Below, piece by piece: positions 1 through 7,070 of a stretch of 10,787 bases of DNA (position 1 is its first letter; each line of letters begins with the position of its first letter). Origin of the DNA: Bdellovibrionaceae bacterium UBA5009 (lineage in GTDB: Bacteria > Bdellovibrionota > Bdellovibrionia > Bdellovibrionales > Bdellovibrionaceae); contig DGYJ01000057.1 of NCBI GenBank assembly GCA_002396665.1, forward strand, positions 14,975 through 25,761, given 5' to 3'. The position numbers were made by a program, and so were the translations under genes. The notes beneath the pieces were generated by a model that saw nothing but the letters and a program-made list of their open reading frames with translations, was not told where the DNA came from and did no database searches.

Positions 1-881
1 ACGGCTTCAGTTAAATTGCTCGTGGTCAAATCCACATCTTTTTTAGCTTTATAAAGTTCAAGAAAGTTTTTATCTGTCGCTTTTGCTAAAGGCTCGCAGG
101 TATTCAAAACATAACTTAATTCATTGCTTGTCGCTGATCGTTCTTGCACAACAGCTTTCGAAGAAGGCAAAAGATAGAATACAGTTTCTGTTTCTTTATT
201 TAAGGTTTTAGAGTCCCCATTAAAGCAATAGGTCACTGTGCCGATCAATTCTTTTTGATCGTAACCAAGTGATAAAACCTGGCCAATTCTATTTTTACCT
301 TTGATCAGTTTTAAATCATTCTGAGTATACCCCAACGAACTATCGCGAGTTTCGACAGTTGATTCTGAAGCTTGAACATCTGTTCCTGCAGAATCTTCAC
401 TAACTGAAATTTCATTTTTCTTATCTAAATCTTCACCTGCTGCAGATTCAACTTGGCTGGTTGCTGAATCAATTGAGACAGAGTCTTGGGAAGAATTTTG
501 TTTCTTATCTTTAGATTCAACTGATGCTTCCGCCCCAGTCGATGATGAATTGCCAGCATTAGACTGATCGCTTCCAGATGATGGATTACCAGCACTGGCA
601 ACATCTGAAGAGTTCGCCAAGTCAGTAGTTCCACCTGCATTTTTAGCAGCATCGGCATTTTTAGCTGCATCTGCCTTTGCTTGTTCGGCAGCAATAAGAG
701 CCTTTGCCTCTTCGATTTTCTTTTGCTGCTCTTGTTCAGCAGTTAGTTTTTGCCCAGAATCTTGGGCAGATTGCGTTTGCACCTGTGCAGACCCATTCCC
801 AAGCCTTGAGGGAGCACTTTTTTTTGCACAAGCACTAACAAACAGGGCTAATGATAATAAAACTACTAGGCGTGTATTCAT
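1..881 (-). CDS. Lipoprotein of unknown function with Ser-rich linker (partial, C-terminus outside window)
   Basis: I do not recognise this family. The ATG at 881 is preceded by GAGGAG (888-893) at 6-nt spacing. 293 complete codons are visible and the frame stays open at the left edge. Residues 1-17 form a signal peptide ending in a lipobox (VSAC), with Cys18 followed by Ala, so an outer-membrane lipoprotein is likely. Residues about 47-83 are Glu/Gln/Lys/Ala-rich and probably helical or coiled-coil, including a tandem DAAKNA-DAAKNA. Residues about 84-183 are low-complexity Ser/Asn/Asp/Glu, a typical flexible tether. From about 184 the sequence looks globular and beta-rich, with Cys219 and Cys262 as a possible disulfide pair. 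The design is a lipid anchor, a long spacer and a folded C-terminal domain held away from the membrane. It is transcribed divergently from the protease gene. Confidence 0.85.
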   Translation of the reverse strand, partial: MNTRLVVLLSLALFVSACAKKSAPSRLGNGSAQVQTQSAQDSGQKLTAEQEQQKKIEEAKALIAAEQAKADAAKNADAAKNAGGTTDLANSSDVASAGNPSSGSDQSNAGNSSSTGAEASVESKDKKQNSSQDSVSIDSATSQVESAAGEDLDKKNEISVSEDSAGTDVQASESTVETRDSSLGYTQNDLKLIKGKNRIGQVLSLGYDQKELIGTVTYCFNGDSKTLNKETETVFYLLPSSKAVVQERSATSNELSYVLNTCEPLAKATDKNFLELYKAKKDVDLTTSNLTEA

Positions 882-908
882 AACTAACTCCTCGTCAAAT
901 AAGAGCTT

Positions 909-1012
909 AGCCATTTCCAGGCCATAAACTTGACAACAGATCTAACCAATTGGTTTTTAATTACAATAGGTAAGTTTAGGACTGCGATGTACCGAACCAA
1001 GCCATTTCCTGG
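909..1012. repeat. Pair of direct repeats AGCCATTTCC(A/T)GG
   Basis: The 13-mers at 909-921 and 1000-1012 are identical except for the A/T at position 11, and their starts are 91 bp apart. Each is followed by a TTGACA and then a TACAAT, so the two copies resemble two versions of one module. They could be binding sites for a regulator of either divergent gene. I saw no other copy in the window. Confidence 0.5.
944..955. repeat. Perfect 12-bp palindrome
   Basis: AACCAATTGGTT is a perfect palindrome in the divergent intergenic region, between the first TTGACA and the first TACAAT. It could be an operator. A 12-bp palindrome can also occur by chance in AT-rich DNA. Confidence 0.3.
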
Positions 1013-1016
1013 CATG

Positions 1017-1039
1017 AAGTGTCTCAAAAGTTGACACTT
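1017..1039. repeat. Inverted repeat AAGTGTC-N9-GACACTT
   Basis: The 7-bp arms at 1017-1023 and 1033-1039 pair perfectly around a 9-nt centre. The right arm overlaps the second TTGACA. The position about 80 bp upstream of the protease start, next to a repeated box, fits an operator. No T-tract follows on the plus strand, which argues against a terminator. Confidence 0.4.
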
Positions 1040-1118
1040 TTCAGTCTTGAACACGACTTTTTACAATCCATGGCGGCCACCATACAACTTTACTAAAATC
1101 ATGTTAAATTACGTGCTT

Positions 1119-2051
1119 ATGAAAAGTGCGACGGATCAATTTTTACCCATATTTCTAAAGCTAGGAATAGCCGTGGTATTTATTTTTTCATGTCAAAGAA
1201 ATGAATCAGACACACCTGCCGATGGACCTCGTCCAAAAATCGTTGCCGACAGTCAGATGGGTTGCTTGATCCAGCGAAGCTCCATCGTTGGCGGAAAGGC
1301 TCTTTCAAAGTCTGATTCTATTTCCAGAAGTGTATTTCAAATATTAACAACACTAAGCCCTCACACAAATTCAAATTCTTCCAATAGCAAAGAAATTTCA
1401 AAGTGCACGGCGACACTTATTGATAAAGATATTTTAATTACAGCTGCCCATTGTGTAAAGTTCGATCGCACCGAAAATGTTTTTGTTCTTTTCAATATTA
1501 GCGCCCTCTGTAGCGATGGAATGAATCGCGACCTCATCATTCCTGCCAAAAGAGTCATTTATCACGAAAAGTTTAAATCAATTGAAAAACCATCTTCTGA
1601 TCAAAGCAATGATGACATTGCTTTGATTCAACTTTCGAAACCTGCCCCTGCATTCAGCAAAGTCATTTCTTTTTTTGACACATCAGATAGCCTGCAGGAT
1701 CCCTATGTTTCACAAGTAGGTTATGGCAAAACATCAACCCAGGATCCAGACGAAGTTTCAAGACTGCGCGCTGTTGACAGAAATTTATCTGACCTCCAAT
1801 TCGAAGACAAAGGCATGAGGATCTCTATTCCCCAAAAAAATCAGCTTGGCGCATGTCAGGGGGACTCTGGTGGGCCGTTGCTTGTTAAGACCAATCAAGA
1901 TTACAAAATTATGGGGATAGCCTCTTATATCGAAGGCCGCCGTGAAGACAAAGACCGACTTTGCGAAAACTCGACGGCTTATTATTTGAATGCTGCCTTT
2001 TATAAGAAGTGGATTCAAAAAAATATTAAAAAATTAAAATCTGCTGAATAA
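1119..2051 (+). CDS. Trypsin-fold (S1) serine protease, lipoprotein
   Basis: A secreted serine endopeptidase of the chymotrypsin clan, 310 residues from the chosen ATG. From this start, residues 1-24 form a signal peptide ending in IFSC, with lipid-anchor Cys25. ATG 1101 and TTG 1047 are in frame but put extra residues before the signal, and none of the three has a clear Shine-Dalgarno. A pro-segment precedes an activation-type N-terminus, IVGG at 56-59 after Arg53-Ser-Ser. The triad is His111 (TAAHC), Asp166 (DIAL) and Ser250 (GDSGGP). Two classic disulfides are possible, Cys96-Cys112 and Cys246-Cys282. The residue equivalent to chymotrypsin 189 is Gly244 rather than Asp, and that equivalent to 216 is Ile271. 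This points away from tryptic and towards elastase-like P1 preference (inference). Release from the anchor or pro-segment may require cleavage near 53-55. Confidence 0.92.
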   Translation: MKSATDQFLPIFLKLGIAVVFIFSCQRNESDTPADGPRPKIVADSQMGCLIQRSSIVGGKALSKSDSISRSVFQILTTLSPHTNSNSSNSKEISKCTATLIDKDILITAAHCVKFDRTENVFVLFNISALCSDGMNRDLIIPAKRVIYHEKFKSIEKPSSDQSNDDIALIQLSKPAPAFSKVISFFDTSDSLQDPYVSQVGYGKTSTQDPDEVSRLRAVDRNLSDLQFEDKGMRISIPQKNQLGACQGDSGGPLLVKTNQDYKIMGIASYIEGRREDKDRLCENSTAYYLNAAFYKKWIQKNIKKLKSAE

Positions 2052-2072
2052 GAATTTGACCTTATTCGTTTT
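2046..2072 (+). terminator. Weak stem-loop across the protease stop codon
   Basis: GAATAAG (2046-2052) pairs perfectly with CTTATTC (2061-2067) around an 8-nt loop and is followed by GTTTTC. The stem is AT-rich and the T-tract short, so it would be at best a leaky terminator or attenuator between the protease and glycosyltransferase genes. It contains the protease TAA. Confidence 0.25.
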
Positions 2073-2090
2073 CAATTGAATTCTGTGGGC

Positions 2091-3488
2091 ATGAAAAAGC
2101 CCCTTATCCTGTTTCTACTGGTTTATCTCTCTGTTGTAATTATCAATGATGGCTTCATGGCGTCTGACGAGTACTGGACGGCGATGACTCGCTACCTTCC
2201 AGCCCAACAATCCAATTTGAACACCCTGGTCCACGAAGATGATGTCAAGTCCGCGGTGCAAATTCTACCTATGCATGCCATGGCCCAATTGGCTTCACAA
2301 CTAGGAATCTCTTCGGCCTACGGTCAGTACCGATTTGTTATTGCAAGCCTTGCCTTCATCAATATTGGGATTCTGCTGTATGCTTTGATTTTATTGGGAC
2401 AAATCTTAACTGATGACAAAGGGTGGACCCTGGCCACCTGTGCCCTTTATTTTGCCGCCCCATTTGCGCTAACAAGACCCATGTTTGAAAGTCTTGCGAC
2501 CCCCTGGCTGTTTATGTCCCTGGTTTTAGCTATGAGGTACGACCTTTCAGGACAACAGCGAAAAGATCTGCTGTGGGCCGGGGTGATGATTTGCATTGGA
2601 TTTTTACTTCGCCCACAGGTTGGACTTTGCGGACTGGCTCTTTTAATACCGCCAATTCGTCATAAAAAATGGAATGATCTATTGAGTTTGGCAGCTGTTG
2701 GAGCTGTTGGCTTTTTGCTAGCTGGCCTGCCTGATATTTATTTTCGTGGAAAATACCACTATTCGTTCTTAGCCGTCACCGTTTACAATTTTGAGCATGG
2801 CCACGAGTACGGGAACGAACCATGGACCTACTACCCTTTAATGATCATGGCCCTGACAGCATTTCCATTTTTTATTTATTCCTATGGAAAGTCTTTTTGG
2901 CAGAAATATTTCCATGAACAATATTTAAATTTTGCATTTATTTTTCTATTTGTTTTACTGCACTCGCTATTTCCACAAAAATTCGAACGCTTTTTAATTC
3001 CACTGATCCCTTGCTTGGCTTTGGCCATGGCCCCCCTGCTTCGCCATCTTTATGCTGAAAAACAAAAAAGAAAAATTCGCTGGTACAGCCTAATCACTTT
3101 AAATTTTATTTTATTTATTCCAGCGAGCTATTCACCTGCACAAAAAAATATTATCGACTTAGCTCTAGATTTAAATTCGAAACCACAGGTTCGAAAAGTC
3201 TATAGTGTTGATGAGTCCATCACATGGATTCCAGATTTGTTTATTGCAGACCCCCACCCGGAGATTATTCAAATTCAAGGATCAGCAATTCAAGATCTAG
3301 ACCCTAATGACTGCAATATTTGGATTGTGGCCAATGAAGGTTTGGCTCGAAAATACAAAGGGCCACTTTTTCGCTATACACGTTTAAAAACTTACAACGT
3401 GAATTATCTGGAAAAAGCAGCCTATTTGCTCAATCGGAAGAACAACTTGCGCCGCTCCCCTCTTGAAGTTTATTCCTGCACCCGTTAG
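2091..3488 (+). CDS. GT22 (ALG9/PIG-B-like) polytopic glycosyltransferase
   Basis: A multi-pass inner-membrane GT-C fold enzyme, 465 residues, that would move a sugar (mannose in the best-known relatives) from a lipid-linked donor onto an acceptor on the outer face. A first membrane segment (3-19) leads to a short loop with Asp26-Glu27 in SDEYW, the acidic pair expected of GT-C catalysis. The later loop at 232-250 reads YNF..GHEYGNEPWTYYP, matching the YG-x-x-PW-x-x-Y signature of GT22. Residues 291-301 (H-x5-K-x-x-RF) match the conserved HK..RF motif. About eight to ten hydrophobic segments are visible, then a soluble C-terminal part from about 345. ATG 2091 is preferred over in-frame TTG 2076; neither has a good Shine-Dalgarno. 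It lies 39 bp after the protease gene and is probably co-transcribed, with no evident functional link. The substrate is unknown. Confidence 0.8.
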   Translation: MKKPLILFLLVYLSVVIINDGFMASDEYWTAMTRYLPAQQSNLNTLVHEDDVKSAVQILPMHAMAQLASQLGISSAYGQYRFVIASLAFINIGILLYALILLGQILTDDKGWTLATCALYFAAPFALTRPMFESLATPWLFMSLVLAMRYDLSGQQRKDLLWAGVMICIGFLLRPQVGLCGLALLIPPIRHKKWNDLLSLAAVGAVGFLLAGLPDIYFRGKYHYSFLAVTVYNFEHGHEYGNEPWTYYPLMIMALTAFPFFIYSYGKSFWQKYFHEQYLNFAFIFLFVLLHSLFPQKFERFLIPLIPCLALAMAPLLRHLYAEKQKRKIRWYSLITLNFILFIPASYSPAQKNIIDLALDLNSKPQVRKVYSVDESITWIPDLFIADPHPEIIQIQGSAIQDLDPNDCNIWIVANEGLARKYKGPLFRYTRLKTYNVNYLEKAAYLLNRKNNLRRSPLEVYSCTR

Positions 3489-3510
3489 GTCGCAGTGATT
3501 TTTCTAGATC

Positions 3511-5691
3511 TTAGTTTGCAAACACATCTTTTTGTCCAGAGGACAACAGACCTGGCATTTCTTGGGTCATCAAACTTGATGCATCATCAAGAACATGCTG
3601 TGCAGTCATTTTTCTAAGGAAGACACTAAATTTATATTTATTGTCAGATAAAATGCTTCGCAAGTAATTGTGCATATTCGTTCCTCGCACAAATAATCTT
3701 AAAGGATTTGCCTGAGCTGAGTTTTGATCATTTAATGAAGAACTCGTTAATCCACGATTATGATTCATAAAATAATACACTTCAGTTTTATTTGTTCTTT
3801 CAACTCTTGAATCACAGATATAACGACCTGTTGCTAGTTTTACTTTTTTAGATGACTCATCTAGTGCAGAACCTGACATCGCTGTAATCAAAAGACATTT
3901 TTGAGAACTTACATCCATAGAAATTAGCAAAGGTTCAGACGTTAGTTCTTCTGTCGAAGAAATACTAACAGCAGTTGAATCCTTTTCGCCTCGTGAATAC
4001 GACGAAACATAGTAAATTTCCCCGCCAATTCCAACCTTCGCAGAAGCAGAAGCTTTTGCAGCAATTGGAATTTTTGGTGCTGGTGTGGGATCAGGTTTAG
4101 TATTTCCCCACCCAAGACTAGCTCCAATTTCAGCTCCAATGCTTCCACTGGCACGCGCATCAAGGTTTTGACCACGCTCACGAGATGTGTTTTCAACTAA
4201 GTCAAAATTAGCTGTCACCGCAAGCTTTTCAGGTCTTCCGATAGACACGGATACGTTTTTTGAATTCACAGAAACAACCATATCAGTTACTTTTGCATCA
4301 ATAGAAGATTCTGGGTTTAACAAACATTGTTGATATGCTTTTTTCAATAATGAATTGTTTGTATTTTGAACAAAAGCAGCACATAGAGCAGCTTTTTCGT
4401 CTGAAGTTAAACTTCTATCCGTCGAAACTTTTTGTATAATTTGATTCAAATCAACATTTACGTTTTCAGACATAAAAAGATATTTAGTTTTATCAAAACT
4501 AACCATTTTTTGTTTAATTTCAGCAAAGCCAGCATCTTTCAGTTTCTGAGCCACATTTGATTGCGCCTCCTGCCCTGTTGGCTGAGACATATAGGCTTGA
4601 TACAACAATCTTGCATTCGCAGTATTCGGAATAAGTCCGATTGCAAGATTTTGATTTGTCTCAATCTTATTTAGAGCACCTTCAAAAGTTTGATCTTCAA
4701 AAAGTTGGGGATTATCCAATGATGATACAGTCATCAGCACATTCATACGGCTAGCCAGAGCAGCAATATTTTTAAATTTTAAGTTGATACTTTCTTGGAT
4801 AATACCAGCATCCCCGTAAGGTTTGCCAGAAAATTGAACTGCCGAAAGAACATCTGAGGCCTTTGGATTTTTAAGATTTGCAGTTTCTTTTAAAAGGACA
4901 AGGTGAAACTGAAATAACCCAGACTTGATTTTAATTGGTGAAAGCTCACTTAAACTTTGTCTAAGCAAAGAAATACTCAGATTCGTGACGTAGTTATAAG
5001 ATGCAGTTAGATTTAGATTTGAATCGACCTCGAATTTTCCATAATCAATATTACGGTAATTCAAACGAAGTTCCGTGATCTCTGACTGACGACGGATTCC
5101 AGAACCTAAAGATACTTTTTCAGACAACTGGATTGCGAAATCGTAGTCATAACCAACATTAGAAGCTTCTTTTAAATCTTTCGCTTTATAGGATACCATT
5201 GCCAGCTGAGCATTAGATTGAGCTTGCACCTGCGGGAAGTAGGCCATTTTCTCGCCCCAAGGATTTACAGAGACTGAAAAACTTTTTTCACCAGAATGGC
5301 TTTCGACTGCTCGAACAGTACGTGCCATGTAAACATTTTTTTCAACTCCAGATGGATCGTAATCAACAAGTTCTTGCCAGTAGATACAACCTTTATTGTC
5401 TGTTTGTTTAATCGTGCTTACATCACCAGCAACAACTTCGAATTTCAAATTATTCACAGAGCTACTTGCCGCATTGTCTTTTAAACAAGCTGTCATTGAA
5501 AGCAATTTTTTACTGGCAAGGCTTTGCGAGTTCATTTCAACCGTAGAAAATGAGCCAGCGACCGAGTCCACATAGAAAGTTGCATTGTCGGCATTTTTGA
5601 TCTGTGAATTTTCACGCTCACTGCAAGAAAAAGCACTGATAGCAGCTAATGCAATAAGAGCAGTTTTCGATGACATTTTAGAAAAGATCAT
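3511..5691 (-). CDS. Large lipoprotein of unknown function, partner of upstream beta-barrel gene
   Basis: No family recognised; 726 residues. The signal peptide ends in AFSC, giving lipid-anchored Cys23 followed by Ser, so outer-membrane sorting is likely. Start ATG 5691 has GGAGG at 6-nt spacing; the internal Met6 has none. Residues about 40-145 are beta-rich with Cys69 and Cys102 and could be an Ig-like domain (inference). Residues 180-310 are also beta-rich. Residues 330-460 are more helical, with Cys437 and Cys456. A Gly/Ala-rich stretch with a Pro run (KPDPTPAPKIP, 532-542) precedes a C-terminal domain with Cys599 and Cys626. The six non-lipid Cys fall in three close pairs, as expected for disulfides outside the cytoplasm. 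The start overlaps the upstream gene by 14 bp. The 3' end converges on the glycosyltransferase gene with a 22-bp gap. Confidence 0.88.
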   Translation of the reverse strand: MIFSKMSSKTALIALAAISAFSCSERENSQIKNADNATFYVDSVAGSFSTVEMNSQSLASKKLLSMTACLKDNAASSSVNNLKFEVVAGDVSTIKQTDNKGCIYWQELVDYDPSGVEKNVYMARTVRAVESHSGEKSFSVSVNPWGEKMAYFPQVQAQSNAQLAMVSYKAKDLKEASNVGYDYDFAIQLSEKVSLGSGIRRQSEITELRLNYRNIDYGKFEVDSNLNLTASYNYVTNLSISLLRQSLSELSPIKIKSGLFQFHLVLLKETANLKNPKASDVLSAVQFSGKPYGDAGIIQESINLKFKNIAALASRMNVLMTVSSLDNPQLFEDQTFEGALNKIETNQNLAIGLIPNTANARLLYQAYMSQPTGQEAQSNVAQKLKDAGFAEIKQKMVSFDKTKYLFMSENVNVDLNQIIQKVSTDRSLTSDEKAALCAAFVQNTNNSLLKKAYQQCLLNPESSIDAKVTDMVVSVNSKNVSVSIGRPEKLAVTANFDLVENTSRERGQNLDARASGSIGAEIGASLGWGNTKPDPTPAPKIPIAAKASASAKVGIGGEIYYVSSYSRGEKDSTAVSISSTEELTSEPLLISMDVSSQKCLLITAMSGSALDESSKKVKLATGRYICDSRVERTNKTEVYYFMNHNRGLTSSSLNDQNSAQANPLRLFVRGTNMHNYLRSILSDNKYKFSVFLRKMTAQHVLDDASSLMTQEMPGLLSSGQKDVFAN

Positions 5692-6919
5692 ACTTGGCCT
5701 CCACGCCTAAATTATAAATTTCTCGATCTGCAAGGTAAGGATTCTCAACAAGCTCATCCGCCTTGGTGTAGTTTCCGTAGAAAGAAAGTTTTTGCTTTTC
5801 AAGCTCCACTTTCATTTCCATCTTTTGTCCTTTGCGATTGTGATAACGATTGGCACTGATTGTATAAGCCGCAGGTGTCACGTCCGCTTGAACATTAAAA
5901 GCCGTATAAGAAGGAATATAGGCAAGATTTCCCTTTTTAAACTTTACACTGACTGTTCCCACTTGCCCTTGATTACGATCATCCGGAGCACGGTCATTCT
6001 TAATAATGCCGCCCTTTAAAGTTGTCGTAATATTATTTGTCAATTCAGTCTCTACAGCCGCCGCACTTTCAGTTCCTGAAAACCCAATCAAAAATTGGGT
6101 CGCATCACCTTGACCTGTAAATGATAAAGGGGAATTTCCTTTCATCAAAGAGGACTTCGCCGTACCATTGGACAAGTTCCCAAACTGGAATCGTGTCGCA
6201 GCCAATTTAAATGTTGTCGATATGGGTTCCGCTTTCAAATCTGTTTGCATCGTCGCAGCCAAGAAAAATGGATTTTTCTGCTGATCTACAACGCCACCCG
6301 TTTTAACACCTTCACCTGGCATTTGTTCGTTCAACTGAAACATTAACTTTGCAGTTTCTTTTTCATTCGCAAATTCAAATTTTTGAGCAGCCCCAACATA
6401 AGTGTTTGGAGTCATCACGGAAACCAATGGGTTCAATCGCGCATCCAAGGCACCAAATTTTAATGTCGAAAACTTGAATGGTTTCAAATTGACAGAAAGC
6501 TCATCAATTCCAACAGCATTCGTTGTGCTTCCTTCGTCTGTATAATAATTTTGACCAGCACCCTCGCCTAACATAAAGGCGACACCGACATTCATTGACA
6601 ACCAGCTTGTGTACTCAACTTCCAGCCCTGTCGAAATAAACATCCAACCAGCATTGGCTTTGACATATTCATCGGTCAGACTTCGACCTAAAAAATGGAC
6701 TACGGCAGTTCCTTTGTACTTAGTTTGAAACTCTTCTTCAACAGCAGGGGCTTTAACAGAAAGACTATTTGCTGGCGATGCGCCAGAAGCAGTCAACGTC
6801 GAAGAGTTCTGCGCCACAAGGACAGAGTTTTTTGGAAAACGCAGCAAAGAATTGGTCTTTGACCAAGAAACTGCAGAAAGGCTGATGATCACAACGGAAA
6901 CAGAGAGGGCTAATCTCAT
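5678..6919 (-). CDS. Putative outer-membrane beta-barrel protein
   Basis: 413 residues, no specific family recognised. The ATG is preceded by GAGGTG at 4-nt spacing. A Sec signal peptide covers about residues 1-20, with likely cleavage near Ser20. After a Ser/Ala-rich stretch (about 32-62), the rest is dominated by short alternating hydrophobic/polar stretches typical of transmembrane beta-strands, for example 71-78, 92-116, 231-247, 321-346 and 376-384. The protein ends in a GVEAKYDLF tail with a terminal Phe, as in the beta-signal read by the BAM complex. No Cys is present. It could be a porin-like channel. Its overlap with the lipoprotein gene suggests the two products form an outer-membrane complex (inference). 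In the 151 bp upstream (6920-7070) I found no convincing promoter boxes and no terminator. Confidence 0.8.
   Translation of the reverse strand: MRLALSVSVVIISLSAVSWSKTNSLLRFPKNSVLVAQNSSTLTASGASPANSLSVKAPAVEEEFQTKYKGTAVVHFLGRSLTDEYVKANAGWMFISTGLEVEYTSWLSMNVGVAFMLGEGAGQNYYTDEGSTTNAVGIDELSVNLKPFKFSTLKFGALDARLNPLVSVMTPNTYVGAAQKFEFANEKETAKLMFQLNEQMPGEGVKTGGVVDQQKNPFFLAATMQTDLKAEPISTTFKLAATRFQFGNLSNGTAKSSLMKGNSPLSFTGQGDATQFLIGFSGTESAAAVETELTNNITTTLKGGIIKNDRAPDDRNQGQVGTVSVKFKKGNLAYIPSYTAFNVQADVTPAAYTISANRYHNRKGQKMEMKVELEKQKLSFYGNYTKADELVENPYLADREIYNLGVEAKYDLF
5698..5702 (-). promoter_or_regulatory. Shine-Dalgarno GGAGG inside the upstream gene
   Basis: GGAGG on the minus strand sits 6 nt before ATG 5691 and lies within the last codons of the beta-barrel gene. 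It fixes the start of the 726-residue lipoprotein and suggests translational coupling of the two genes. Confidence 0.75.
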
Positions 6920-7070
6920 TACTCACCTCGTGGTCGATGTTTTACACTAGATGAGGGGTAAAACTCCATTAAAATGTCGTTAAGATTTTAAATTTGATGT
7001 CAGGCTCAGGTTAGACTTTTAAAGCAAATTAAATGGTTCTGGGGAAGACAGGAGGGCGTTTTTGGGCAAA

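Larger units (their letters stand above)
882..1118. promoter_or_regulatory. Divergent intergenic region, promoters expected
   Basis: This region separates the minus-strand lipoprotein from the plus-strand protease, so it should hold promoters for both. Two TTGACA hexamers lie on the plus strand (930-935 and 1031-1036), each followed by a TACAAT (962-967 and 1062-1067). The 26- and 25-nt spacings are too long for an ordinary sigma-70 promoter. I could not fix a convincing -10 box on either strand. The repeated boxes and inverted repeats listed separately are the best-supported elements here. Confidence 0.45.

Noticed and set aside
425..694. Minus-strand 89-residue reading frame
   Set aside because: It lies wholly inside the lipoprotein gene at 1-881 in another frame, with Gln/Leu-rich composition produced by that gene's low-complexity linker.
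930..967. TTGACA...TACAAT as a sigma-70 promoter
   Set aside because: The 26-nt spacer is far from the usual 17; the second pair at 1031/1062 has 25 nt. Kept only as a repeated pattern.
1047..1118. Upstream TTG start extending the protease by 24 residues
   Set aside because: No Shine-Dalgarno, and it would bury the signal peptide behind a polar N-terminal stretch.
3532..3546. Perfect hairpin TTGTCC-AGA-GGACAA
   Set aside because: It lies within the lipoprotein coding end, and on neither strand is it followed by a T-tract, so it is not called a terminator.
5296..6019. Plus-strand reading frames of 62 and 75 residues
   Set aside because: They are antisense to the well-supported lipoprotein and beta-barrel genes and have no ribosome-binding site or recognisable protein features.
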